In this document: positions 10,091 through 17,619 of the stretch, piece by piece
Layout of the letters: each line of letters starts with the position of its first letter
Numbering within the stretch: the first letter of the stretch is position 1
NCBI GenBank assembly: GCA_942493075.1
Contig: OW818681.1
Coordinates: 3,906,001-3,970,000, forward strand
Reading direction: 5' to 3'
Length of the DNA: 64,000 nucleotides
DNA from: JBBQYD01 sp942493075
GTDB lineage: Bacteria > Verrucomicrobiota > Verrucomicrobiia > Limisphaerales > UBA8199
The notes under the pieces: generated by a model
Database searches by the model: none
What the model saw: the letters and a program-made list of their open reading frames with translations, nothing else
What the model was told of the DNA's origin: nothing
Program-made: the position numbers and the translations under genes

Positions 10091-10733
10091 ATGACCGAAG
10101 CCAATCGACTTTTCACCGCGAGACTGATAGCCATTAAAAAGGCGCAGGTGGTCGTTTCGGTTATGACACCACTAATCTACGTGTTGTTATTCGCCGCTTT
10201 TAGCCTTACGGCAGAGCCGGGATCTCAAGTGCTTCAGGAGCCTCCTCTTGTATTGCCTCCAGGTGTTGCAGAACTCCCGCCGGGCGTGCCCAGGGTTCTT
10301 AACCCAGATGGCAGTTTGTGGGATGTCGATCTGATGTTCACGACGGCTAAATATGAAAACGAGGCATTGAGCTTGGTGATCGCCGAGGCAAACAAAGCTG
10401 CGGCGGAGCTGAATCTGAAGGAGATATTGCCCATCACGCGCACGAACCTTACAAAGGCGTTCATAAGTCCACTGGGCTATACACTGCGCCGCCAAGCCGT
10501 TGGAAACGTCAGAACCTCGAACTACTGGTACGTCGTCTCACGCGATTATAAACTTAGCGAGGTGTCGATTGCCAATTATGACTCTCGCTGCCTGGAATAC
10601 CGTGCGAAACACCAGATCCCGCTAGGCCATTACCTTCACAAACTTCGCGACCTTGTTTCCTGATAAGGCTGCGATAACCACCAATTATCCGACCGAACCT
10701 GTTATAATTGATTTTTCAAAACGCAATCGATGA
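10091..10733 (+). pseudogene. Paralogue of the upstream secreted protein, broken by an internal out-of-frame deletion
   Basis: The open frame 10091-10663 (190 codons) parallels the 9230-10087 gene from its signal peptide (a more likely start is the internal MTPLIYVLLFAAFSL) through ELPPGVPRVLNPDG, FTTAKYE, PITRTNLTKAFISPLGYT and GNVRTSNYW. It then ends in an unrelated tail, HYLHKLRDLVS. In another frame, bases 10635-10733 encode FTNFATLFPDKAAITTNYP and a further VIIDFSK, matching the last ~28 residues of the intact gene (FTNLAALFPGKAEIKTNLP, VIVIDGSK) and stopping at TGA 10731. About 95 codons of the middle are therefore missing, and the junction shifts the frame. The truncated product might still be exported, but the gene is most simply read as degenerate. 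Confidence 0.8.
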
Positions 10734-10937
10734 GTTGTCCTGCAGGATTGTTCGCTTGCTTGAGCGGAGCCCGAGGCTTTGGCGGTCGCTGTTCGCGCCC
10801 AAAGCCGTTTTTCCCGTTCGGCTGCCCACGACTCTTCGCCTGACGGACCCGCTTTTAAACTTGACGGGAAACTCGACTCCACTAAGGCTACCTTTCTTGA
10901 TTGGGGCGGTGACTCGCTCCCGGTCTCGGCCTGAACC

Positions 10938-12797
10938 ATGAGCGAATCATCAAATACACGAAGCGCGGAATTTCTAAAGATCAGCGATCAATTCCAGTTG
11001 GGGGTTCTCACGACAGAATCTTCCCACCCGGTAACGGCGAACCTCAGCGAGACCGCTAAGAAGGACGTCAGCGCAGGACTCCAACTTCTCTTTGAAGCGG
11101 ATCGTGACGTTTTGAAAACGTATGAAGCCTTCGTTAAATCCGGTCGTGCGGCTCAGATCCAGAAAACGATTTCGACAGCCGTTCGTAATGGCGGAAAGCT
11201 GTTCTTCACGGGCTGCGGATCCACGGGACGCCTGAGCATCCAACTGGTGTCCATATGGAGAGATTTTTGGCAGAAGCAACGCGCCAGAAACCTTGTCTCC
11301 TCGCCCTCCGCAGAGGACCTCGAGAAACGGGCGTTCGCTGTGATGGCCGGGGGCGATTTCGCTTTGATCAAATCCGTGGAAGGTTTCGAAGACTTTACGG
11401 CTTTCGGTAAACAACAAATCGGTGATCTCGGTGTCGGCTCGAAAGATGTGGTGTTCGCTATCACCGAAGGCGGCGAGACTTCATTCGTCATTGGTACGGC
11501 ATGGAAGGGCCTCGAAGCAGGGGCCAAGGTCTATTTCGTGTACAACAATCCGGACGATATCCTCTGCAAGCACGTCCAACGCAGCCGGGAAGTCATCCAG
11601 GAACCGCGCATCGAAAAGATCAATCTCACAACCGGGCCCATGTCGATTACCGGGTCCACCCGAATGCAGGCGACTACCATCCAGATCTGTGTGATGCTCA
11701 CCGTGCTGGAAATGGCGATTCGTGAACTGATGTCGGAGCTTGAACCCAAAGGAAAGGGAGCCTTGAATCCAGCTTCCGTTCCAACGGAGTTTCTCCGTCA
11801 CCTCGGAACCATGCATAGCACCCTGCTATCCCCTGCTCTGCTCAAGTCGCTTGGGCAGCTAGTTGCCATGGAAGAGCAGACCTACCGCAGTAAACATAAA
11901 AATAACTATTTTGCAGATGCCTTCGGCATCGACCTCCTCACCGATACTACGGAGCGTTCGCCAACTTATTGCACTCCGCCGTTCCGCAAGTTCGACGACA
12001 CGACAGCCACAGAATCCTGGGCTTTCCTGTACGTGCCCCATCCGGAAACTCCTAAAGCCTGGGAACACATCATCAAGCGCCGCCCCATATGCGTGGAATG
12101 GACGGAACAGAAAGTGCGGGAACTGGTTTCCGAAGACAAAGTGGGGCGCACCTATGAAACCGTAAAGAAGATCAGCTATAACGAGCTGATGCGATTCAAG
12201 GTGGGGCTCGATGGCTTGTCATGCCGTCCGTTGCGCCAGGACGATAGCGCCGTGGGCCTCCTGGGCGAGAGTGACAAACAATCCCTCCTTTCGCCAAACG
12301 GTTTTCACCGGACACAACTTGAGCAGGCGCGCAAAGCAGGCGCGCGCCGTGGACTTATCTATTTCGGCAACCAGGCATCTCAGGAAGAGGTCTCTGGGTT
12401 TGTTAAGAACTGGGACCCGGAAGCGTTGTTGGTCCTGGCAGCGACTCCTGAGACTGATTTTCTCCTGGATGGGGTCACACGCGCGGGAGTGAAGATGCTG
12501 CTGAACGCGCTATCCACGTGCACGATGGTCCGGTTAGGACGTGTCATGGGGAACTACATGATCTGGGTCGTGCCGAGCAATTTGAAGCTGATCGATCGCG
12601 CAACGCGCTATATACAGCGGCTGACCGATCTCGATTATCAAGCCGCCAACCGGCTGCTTTTTGAGGTGTTTGAATACGTGGAGCCGCGTATGAAAGCCGA
12701 CCAGGCCTATCCGCCGGTCGTTGGTGTCAGCGTGATGCGGGCCCGTCACGGGCTAACCAACGAGCAGGCCGAGCAGAAGCTCATGACGGAGATCTAA
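10938..12797 (+). CDS. Double SIS-domain sugar-phosphate protein (GKRP/MurQ-like)
   Basis: A 619-residue cytoplasmic protein, twice the length of MurQ (about 300) and close to animal glucokinase regulatory protein. The first SIS domain (about residues 70-260) has GGKLFFTGCGSTGRLS, VMAGGDFALIKSVEGFED, AITEGGETSFVIG and GPMSITGSTRMQ, matching the N-acetylmuramate-6-phosphate etherase fold. The second half contains another SIS-like unit ending in LLNALSTCTMVRLGRVMGNYM, the MurQ C-terminal signature. MurQ cleaves the lactyl ether of MurNAc-6-P, whereas GKRP binds fructose phosphates; the sequence does not decide between them. ATG at 10938 starts the open frame. No peptidoglycan-recycling genes adjoin it. 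Confidence 0.75.
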   Translation: MSESSNTRSAEFLKISDQFQLGVLTTESSHPVTANLSETAKKDVSAGLQLLFEADRDVLKTYEAFVKSGRAAQIQKTISTAVRNGGKLFFTGCGSTGRLSIQLVSIWRDFWQKQRARNLVSSPSAEDLEKRAFAVMAGGDFALIKSVEGFEDFTAFGKQQIGDLGVGSKDVVFAITEGGETSFVIGTAWKGLEAGAKVYFVYNNPDDILCKHVQRSREVIQEPRIEKINLTTGPMSITGSTRMQATTIQICVMLTVLEMAIRELMSELEPKGKGALNPASVPTEFLRHLGTMHSTLLSPALLKSLGQLVAMEEQTYRSKHKNNYFADAFGIDLLTDTTERSPTYCTPPFRKFDDTTATESWAFLYVPHPETPKAWEHIIKRRPICVEWTEQKVRELVSEDKVGRTYETVKKISYNELMRFKVGLDGLSCRPLRQDDSAVGLLGESDKQSLLSPNGFHRTQLEQARKAGARRGLIYFGNQASQEEVSGFVKNWDPEALLVLAATPETDFLLDGVTRAGVKMLLNALSTCTMVRLGRVMGNYMIWVVPSNLKLIDRATRYIQRLTDLDYQAANRLLFEVFEYVEPRMKADQAYPPVVGVSVMRARHGLTNEQAEQKLMTEI

Positions 12798-13094
12798 GCA
12801 GCAGCCTGGGTTCGGCTGGAGTGGCATTGATTTGGCCGAGGCGCTCTCGGGGCGAGAGCGCCCTACCCGATCAACGCCTTCCTCTGGCCTCTTTTTGCCT
12901 CCATAGATGCGACCGACAAGTCCGGGAAGGGGGGCGGCGAGACGCCGCCCGTACTCGCAGTCGAGACGACTACGCTACAAGGAGGCGCTCGCGTGCGGAC
13001 CCTTGGCCCGGCCTTCAGCCCTTAGCCTTTAGCCTTTAGCCTTTCTCTTACCGGCGGCCTTGGCAATGCCGCCCTACCTAACCCGGCGCCAGTT
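12798..13094. repeat. Intergenic cluster of REP-like GC-rich hairpins and a CTTTAGC tandem repeat
   Basis: The gap between the SIS gene and lutC carries three short palindromes. One is a perfect 10-bp stem with GGG loop at 12840-12862 (GGCGCTCTCG / CGAGAGCGCC). The second has GGGCGGC / GCCGCCC arms around a GAGAC loop near 12930-12952. The third, GGCGGC...GCCGCC, lies near 13053-13073. Two of them are followed by CCTACC. Between the second and third, at 13019-13043, lie roughly three copies of CTTTAGC. The genes on either side converge, so one stem may also serve as a terminator, although no T-run follows. A mobile repeat family is inferred from the shared form. Confidence 0.6.
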
Positions 13095-13805
13095 CTAATC
13101 CAGGCACAAGATCGTTAGGCGCTTGGGGCCGTGTGCGCCCAGGACCAGGATGCGCTCGATGTCACCCGTCCGGCTTGGACCGGTAATGAAAGAAATCAAG
13201 CTGGGGTAATTATCCGCATACTTGCGCTGGAGCAACTGGAACGCATCCGGAAGGTCGGCCACCAGTTGTGACCGCCTGGCCAGGACAATGTGATGGGGCG
13301 GCAGCACGGATAGTGCACGTCCGCCAGCGCTTCGACTGGTTACCAGCACACTGCCAGTTTGAGCCACGAGCGCATCACATTCGGTCAGTGCGGCATCACA
13401 TGATTCCAGCTCTGCTTTATCATAACCGCGATTGGTTAAGCAGACCGGAAGCCCGACAGCCGCGCAGGCGGCATCGGTCAGAGCACCTGGGTGTGAGGCG
13501 ATCTTTTTCCAACTCTCCTCCTGGCGCATCTTCTCCAGGTGCACACTTAACTCTTCCGATGTTTTGAATCGGTGAAACGCAGCCTTTAGAGTGATTGCGT
13601 TCTTCTGGAACAAATCCCAGCGGCCCGCCTCATCCGCCGGCACGAGGGGAAGCCATTGACGCGCATTCGCCGCAAGGGCGGTCCCTGCTGAAGCCGGAAT
13701 GGGGACTGGATCTGTCGGCGCTGATGCCCCGTGGGCACCGGGCCGGGTAGCTTTTACGGATAGAGCTTCGCGAATTCTGCCAAAGATAATTTCCCGATCG
13801 GTCAT
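13095..13805 (-). CDS. lutC: Lactate utilization protein C (LUD domain)
   Basis: A 236-residue LUD-domain protein, third member of the LutABC complex that oxidises L-lactate to pyruvate in the cytoplasm. The C-terminal signature SFITGPSRTGDIERILVLG followed by HGPKRLTILCLD is diagnostic of the LutC/YkgG family. Preceding it are DALVAQTGSVLVTSRSAGGR and LSVLPPHHIVLA, the conserved LUD core. ATG at 13805 overlaps the lutB stop by 4 bp (ATGA), so translation is probably coupled. It is the last gene of a three-gene minus-strand operon. Confidence 0.93.
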   Translation of the reverse strand: MTDREIIFGRIREALSVKATRPGAHGASAPTDPVPIPASAGTALAANARQWLPLVPADEAGRWDLFQKNAITLKAAFHRFKTSEELSVHLEKMRQEESWKKIASHPGALTDAACAAVGLPVCLTNRGYDKAELESCDAALTECDALVAQTGSVLVTSRSAGGRALSVLPPHHIVLARRSQLVADLPDAFQLLQRKYADNYPSLISFITGPSRTGDIERILVLGAHGPKRLTILCLD

Positions 13806-15196
13806 GAACGATTCCTCCAGTATTCCTTGAAAGTTTGCGGTGCGATGGGAGGCAGTTCCCGGGTGCGGGTCCAGGAACCGGCAGGGTCAATGGCGGTTCC
13901 TTTGATTAGCGGATGAAATCGTTGACCGATTCTGCCCAAACGCTTTGTCCACTGGTAGAGGCAGGGGCTGTTGATCACGCGAGCAAAGACCTTGAACGCA
14001 AACTGCTCCAGGAATGAGGGCTTGAGAGAAGCAGCATTGCGACGGTTCTGCAACAAATGATGGTGCAGGTCTATCTTCACGGGGCACACATCTGTGCATG
14101 CACCGCAGAGTGAACTGGCGAACGAAAGATGCTTCCAGTCCTGCAAGCCGCGCAGGTGAGGCGTAATCACGGAGCCCACAGGCCCCGAATACGTGGTGCC
14201 ATAGGTGTGTCCACCGATATTCCTGTAGATGGGGCAGACATTGAGGCAGGCTCCACAACGAATGCATTGCAGAGCGTCGCGCTGCTCAGGATCGGCCAGC
14301 AGTTCCGTTCGGCGATTATCCAGCAAGACCACGTGATACTCTTCCGGGCCATCCGGTTCGTCAGCGCAACGCGGGCCGCTGTAAAAGGAGTTGTAGCCTG
14401 TCATCGCCTGCCCGGTGCCCATGGTGGCAAGCATCGGCAGAAACAGCGCCAGGTCGGAGAACTTGGGAAGCACCTTTTCGATTCCCACCAGAGTGACCAT
14501 CACCTTCGGCAGAGCAGCCACCAATCGTGCGTTGCCCTCATTCTCCGTAATGGAGATCATTCCAGTCTCGGCGATGGCGAAATTAGCACCGGTAAAACCC
14601 ACGTCGGCCTGTAAGTATTTCTGCCGAAGCACCCCGCGGGCGATCATGGTGAGATCCTCGGGGTTGTTGGTAGGTTCGCTGCCTAACTCGCGATGGAAGA
14701 GATCACTGATTTCCCCGCGGGTCAGGTGCATCGCCGGGAACACAATGTGATACGGAGGTTCCTTCCGCAGTTGGACGATGAATTCACCAAGGTCTGACTC
14801 GACTACTTCGAAACCTTCTTTCTCCAAAGCCTCGTTGAGATGGATCTCTTCAGAGGTCATCGCCTTCGATTTGATGATCGAACGAGCTTTCTTCTCTTTA
14901 AGGATTCCGGTGATGATTTCACGGGCTCGCGCCCCATCAGGCGCCCAGTGCACGTGCGTGCCACGCTTTTCCAGATTCTCGCAGAAACGTTGCAGGTGCT
15001 GATCCAAGTGATTGATCGCCTCCCATTTCGTGTCGGAGGCCGCCTGGCGGGCTGACGCCCAGTCCTGGAATGAGGCCTGTGTGCGGTCGCGCACCACCTC
15101 ATAATTGCCCAGCGCAGTGCGAATCAGGCTTCGATGCCGCAGATCGCGGGTGATCTTGCGTGCCTGTTCTTTGAAGGTAGCCGCTGAAAGATTCAT
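13802..15196 (-). CDS. lutB: Lactate utilization iron-sulfur protein B
   Basis: A 464-residue protein combining a LUD domain (about residues 60-300, with HLTRGEISDLFHRELG and ADVGFTGANFAIAETG) and a C-terminal ferredoxin-like domain with two [4Fe-4S] motifs. These are CIRCGACLNVCPIYRNIGG and CGACTDVCPVKIDLHHHL, the latter followed by the usual LutB C-terminal extension. It acts with LutA and LutC in NAD-independent L-lactate oxidation. ATG at 15196 overlaps the end of lutA by 4 bp. Length and motif order are typical for the family. Confidence 0.95.
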   Translation of the reverse strand: MNLSAATFKEQARKITRDLRHRSLIRTALGNYEVVRDRTQASFQDWASARQAASDTKWEAINHLDQHLQRFCENLEKRGTHVHWAPDGARAREIITGILKEKKARSIIKSKAMTSEEIHLNEALEKEGFEVVESDLGEFIVQLRKEPPYHIVFPAMHLTRGEISDLFHRELGSEPTNNPEDLTMIARGVLRQKYLQADVGFTGANFAIAETGMISITENEGNARLVAALPKVMVTLVGIEKVLPKFSDLALFLPMLATMGTGQAMTGYNSFYSGPRCADEPDGPEEYHVVLLDNRRTELLADPEQRDALQCIRCGACLNVCPIYRNIGGHTYGTTYSGPVGSVITPHLRGLQDWKHLSFASSLCGACTDVCPVKIDLHHHLLQNRRNAASLKPSFLEQFAFKVFARVINSPCLYQWTKRLGRIGQRFHPLIKGTAIDPAGSWTRTRELPPIAPQTFKEYWRNRS

Positions 15197-15906
15197 ACGT
15201 TTGCCAGGATCTCAGCCAGGTGAATGGTTTTCATCCGGCTCCCCTGCCTGTCGAGAAGTCCCTGGATGTGCATGAGGCAGCTTGAATCGTTAGAGACGAT
15301 ATACTCAGCACTTGTTTCAGCCGCCAGTGAGCATTTGTGCTCGCCCATGGCGGTGGAGATCATCGGGAACTTCGCAGCGAACGTTCCGCCAAATCCGCAG
15401 CAAACCTCTTCCTTCATTTCCACAAGTTGAATGCCTTTAACATGGGCGAGCAACTGGCGCGGTTGGGGTTTGATGCGCAGCTCGCGCAAGCCGTGACAGC
15501 CATCGTGGAAAGTGACCTTGGCTTCAAACTTCGCCCCAAGGTCGCTGACGCCCAGCTTGGTGACCAGGAAATCAGAAAACTCATAGCATTTCCTGGAGAG
15601 AGTGCGAGTCTCCTCCTCCCGAGGTGTGCCGGCGAACAACTCCAGGTAGAACTTCTTGATCATGGCGCCGCAGGAACCGGAGCCGATGACCACCACCTCG
15701 GAATCCCGAAGGCAATCGAGAGTTTTGGACGCCACCTCCCGGGCTTCGTCCCAGTAACCGGAGTTGAAAGCGGGCTGGCCGCAGCAAGCCGCTTTTTCAG
15801 GACACTCTACCGTGTGCCCAAGCCGTTCCAGGATTTTCACCATGGCGATTCCCACCTTGGGATACATCATGTCCACGAAGCAGGGAATAAACAAAGTCAC
15901 GCGCAT
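15193..15906 (-). CDS. lutA: Lactate utilization Fe-S oxidoreductase A (CCG domains)
   Basis: A 237-residue protein with two cysteine-rich CCG domains, KAACCGQPAFNSGYW and EVCCGFGGTFA, each preceded by the linked CFVDMMYP and CHGLRELRIK motifs, as in LutA/GlpC-type heterodisulfide-like subunits. It forms the catalytic complex with LutB and LutC. I start it at ATG 15906 (MRVTLFIPCFVDMMYP), the family's usual N-terminus; an in-frame ATG at 15942 would add 12 residues without a ribosome binding site. First gene of the lutABC operon. No lactate permease or LutR-type regulator is adjacent. Confidence 0.92.
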   Translation of the reverse strand: MRVTLFIPCFVDMMYPKVGIAMVKILERLGHTVECPEKAACCGQPAFNSGYWDEAREVASKTLDCLRDSEVVVIGSGSCGAMIKKFYLELFAGTPREEETRTLSRKCYEFSDFLVTKLGVSDLGAKFEAKVTFHDGCHGLRELRIKPQPRQLLAHVKGIQLVEMKEEVCCGFGGTFAAKFPMISTAMGEHKCSLAAETSAEYIVSNDSSCLMHIQGLLDRQGSRMKTIHLAEILANV

Positions 15907-16017
15907 AGATCTTCTGAGTCTCAATCCGTCGATTATCATCATACAGACGCGCTCGGGACCCCTGGAAGCTTTTTTGTGCGATTCCCAGGAACAGGAGTGT
16001 AACCAAAAATAGGTCGA

Positions 16018-17136
16018 TCAATCTCCCAGGCAGGTGCCGACCCGTCGCGCGCTTTTGATCCAGGGATGATCCAGCGGAACCGTCTTGAGTTTCCCGGCGA
16101 CCTCCTCCATGGGCACAGGGACGGCGTTGTCACCTCTCGCAGCTACCATGACGCCAAAAGTGCCCTTGTTCACCAAATCGGCACAGGCTGTGCCCAATCG
16201 GGTGGCAAGCAAACGATCCTCAGCGGAGGGAGCGCCGCCCCGTTGAACATAGCCAAGAATCGTCACGCGTGATTCCAGGTGCGTGAGTTCCTCCAACTGC
16301 CGCGCGAGACGAAGCGTATTACCCTGATGCTTCATGTCCAACGCTTGGAGATCCAGCTTTGCTGCCCGGCGCTGGACTTTGTCCTTTGCCTTCTCCTTCC
16401 GTTTACGCGCTGACTCGAAAGCTTCCGCATCTTGCGTGCTCATCGCGCCTTCGGCGACCGAAACGATGCTGAAATTCGAGCCGTGCTTGCTCCGCAATCG
16501 GATAGCGCTCGCAATGATCCCGACATCGTACGGAATCTCCGGGATCAGAATGACATCGGCTCCGCCCGCAATCCCGGCACCTAATGCCAGCCAACCGGCG
16601 CGGTGTCCCATGATCTCAGCCACAATGATCCGATGGTGGCTGTGCGCCGTGCTGTGGAGGCGATCAATCGTCTCTGTCGCGATCCCCAGGGCGGTATCGA
16701 AGCCGAACGTGGCATCGGTGCCTGCCACATCATTGTCGATCGTCTTGGGCAAGGTGATCACTGGCAACCCGGCGCGAGCCAAGTGCAGAGCGTTCTTGAG
16801 AGTTCCTCCGCCACCCAGGCAGACCAGTGCAGTGAGCCCGTGCCTGGCGCAGTTCTTGAGAATGACCTTGGTCATGTCCTGCTGCTTGCCGTTGATTTCC
16901 ATCCGGTACGGCTTATCACGGCTGGTGCCTAGAACGGTGCCGCCCACAGTGAGAATTCCTGCCAATGCTTTCTTATCCAGGATGACATGCCGGTCCTCCG
17001 CCACTCCTCGAAAGCCGTCCAGAAAGCCGATGACCTCCATCCCATAGAAACCGATAGCCGCCTTGCCGACGGCTCGAATGGCAGCGTTTAAGCCGGGGCT
17101 GTCTCCCCCGGCCGTGAGAATTCCGATCCGTTTCAT
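16018..17136 (-). CDS. pfkA: 6-phosphofructokinase, group III/mixed-substrate type with altered phosphate-site motif
   Basis: Glycolytic enzyme phosphorylating fructose-6-phosphate, 372 residues from ATG 17136 (MKRIGILTAGGDSPGLNAAI); an upstream in-frame GTG at 17172 would add 12 residues. Family motifs are the N-terminal GGDSPGLN, PKTIDNDVAGTDATFGFDTA (F6P site and catalytic Asp), and MGHRAGWLALGAG. PKTIDND, with Lys where classical ATP-PFK has Gly, points to the group III or PPi-type branch. The usual GGDG(S/T) is replaced by LGGGGTL, so the Mg-coordinating Asp103 equivalent is Gly. A charged insertion of about 50 residues (RKRKEKAKDKVQRR) is predicted helical. Whether ATP or PPi is the donor cannot be settled here. 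Single gene, divergent from padR. Confidence 0.88.
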   Translation of the reverse strand: MKRIGILTAGGDSPGLNAAIRAVGKAAIGFYGMEVIGFLDGFRGVAEDRHVILDKKALAGILTVGGTVLGTSRDKPYRMEINGKQQDMTKVILKNCARHGLTALVCLGGGGTLKNALHLARAGLPVITLPKTIDNDVAGTDATFGFDTALGIATETIDRLHSTAHSHHRIIVAEIMGHRAGWLALGAGIAGGADVILIPEIPYDVGIIASAIRLRSKHGSNFSIVSVAEGAMSTQDAEAFESARKRKEKAKDKVQRRAAKLDLQALDMKHQGNTLRLARQLEELTHLESRVTILGYVQRGGAPSAEDRLLATRLGTACADLVNKGTFGVMVAARGDNAVPVPMEEVAGKLKTVPLDHPWIKSARRVGTCLGD

Positions 17137-17231
17137 TTTGGGCACGGTCCAATCTTGCCTTGGGAGTATCACCTAGCAAGTAACAAATGCTTGGAGCAAG
17201 AGCGGTCAAAAGTGCACGAAAAACAAACCCG

Positions 17232-17259
17232 TTGACACCTGTGTGTTACCCGGTATTGT
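17232..17259 (+). promoter_or_regulatory. Sigma-70-type promoter of the padR operon with possible operator
   Basis: TTGACA at 17232-17237 and TATTGT at 17254-17259 are separated by 16 bp. Transcription would begin about 8-9 bp before the GTG start at 17275, where AAGG (17267-17270) serves as a short Shine-Dalgarno. An imperfectly spaced inverted repeat ACAC-CT-GTGT (17235-17244) overlaps the -35 box and could be a PadR operator, although it is not the ATGT-N8-ACAT form known for some PadR proteins. Confidence 0.6.
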
Positions 17260-17274
17260 GTTAAGCAAGGTAGC

Positions 17275-17619
17275 GTGAACGATTTCTTCGACAACTGGAC
17301 TGTGCAGGTGCGCAAAGGCCTTCTCGAGCTTTGCATCCTAAATGCTTTGAATGGGACGGAGCGTTACGGTTACGAGCTGGTTAAGGCGCTCGTCGCCATC
17401 CCAGGGCTCGGTGTTACCGAAGGAACTATCTATCCCCTGCTCTCCCGCTTGCGCGTTCAGGGCCTGGTGGCGGCCCGCCTTGAAGAGTCCTCAGAAGGCC
17501 CGGCTCGCAAATACTATTCACTCACCCCCCACGGCAAAGAAGTCAAGTCAGCCATGAACCGCTATTACGAGGCCCTGCACGCCGGGTCTCTCACCTTGCA
17601 GAAAGGAACTATACCATGA
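17275..17619 (+). CDS. PadR-family transcriptional regulator
   Basis: A 114-residue winged-helix regulator. The PadR core is visible as KGLLELCILNALNGTERYGYELVKAL, GVTEGTIYPLLSRLRVQGLVAARLEE (recognition helix and wing) and GPARKYYSLTPHGKEV. The GTG start at 17275 is preceded by AAGG. The stop overlaps the next gene by 4 bp (ATGA at 17616-17619), so the two are translationally coupled. PadR proteins are commonly encoded with a HAAS/DUF1700-type membrane partner, and the next gene begins with such a domain. Autorepression is likely from family behaviour; the signal is unknown. Confidence 0.9.
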   Translation: MNDFFDNWTVQVRKGLLELCILNALNGTERYGYELVKALVAIPGLGVTEGTIYPLLSRLRVQGLVAARLEESSEGPARKYYSLTPHGKEVKSAMNRYYEALHAGSLTLQKGTIP

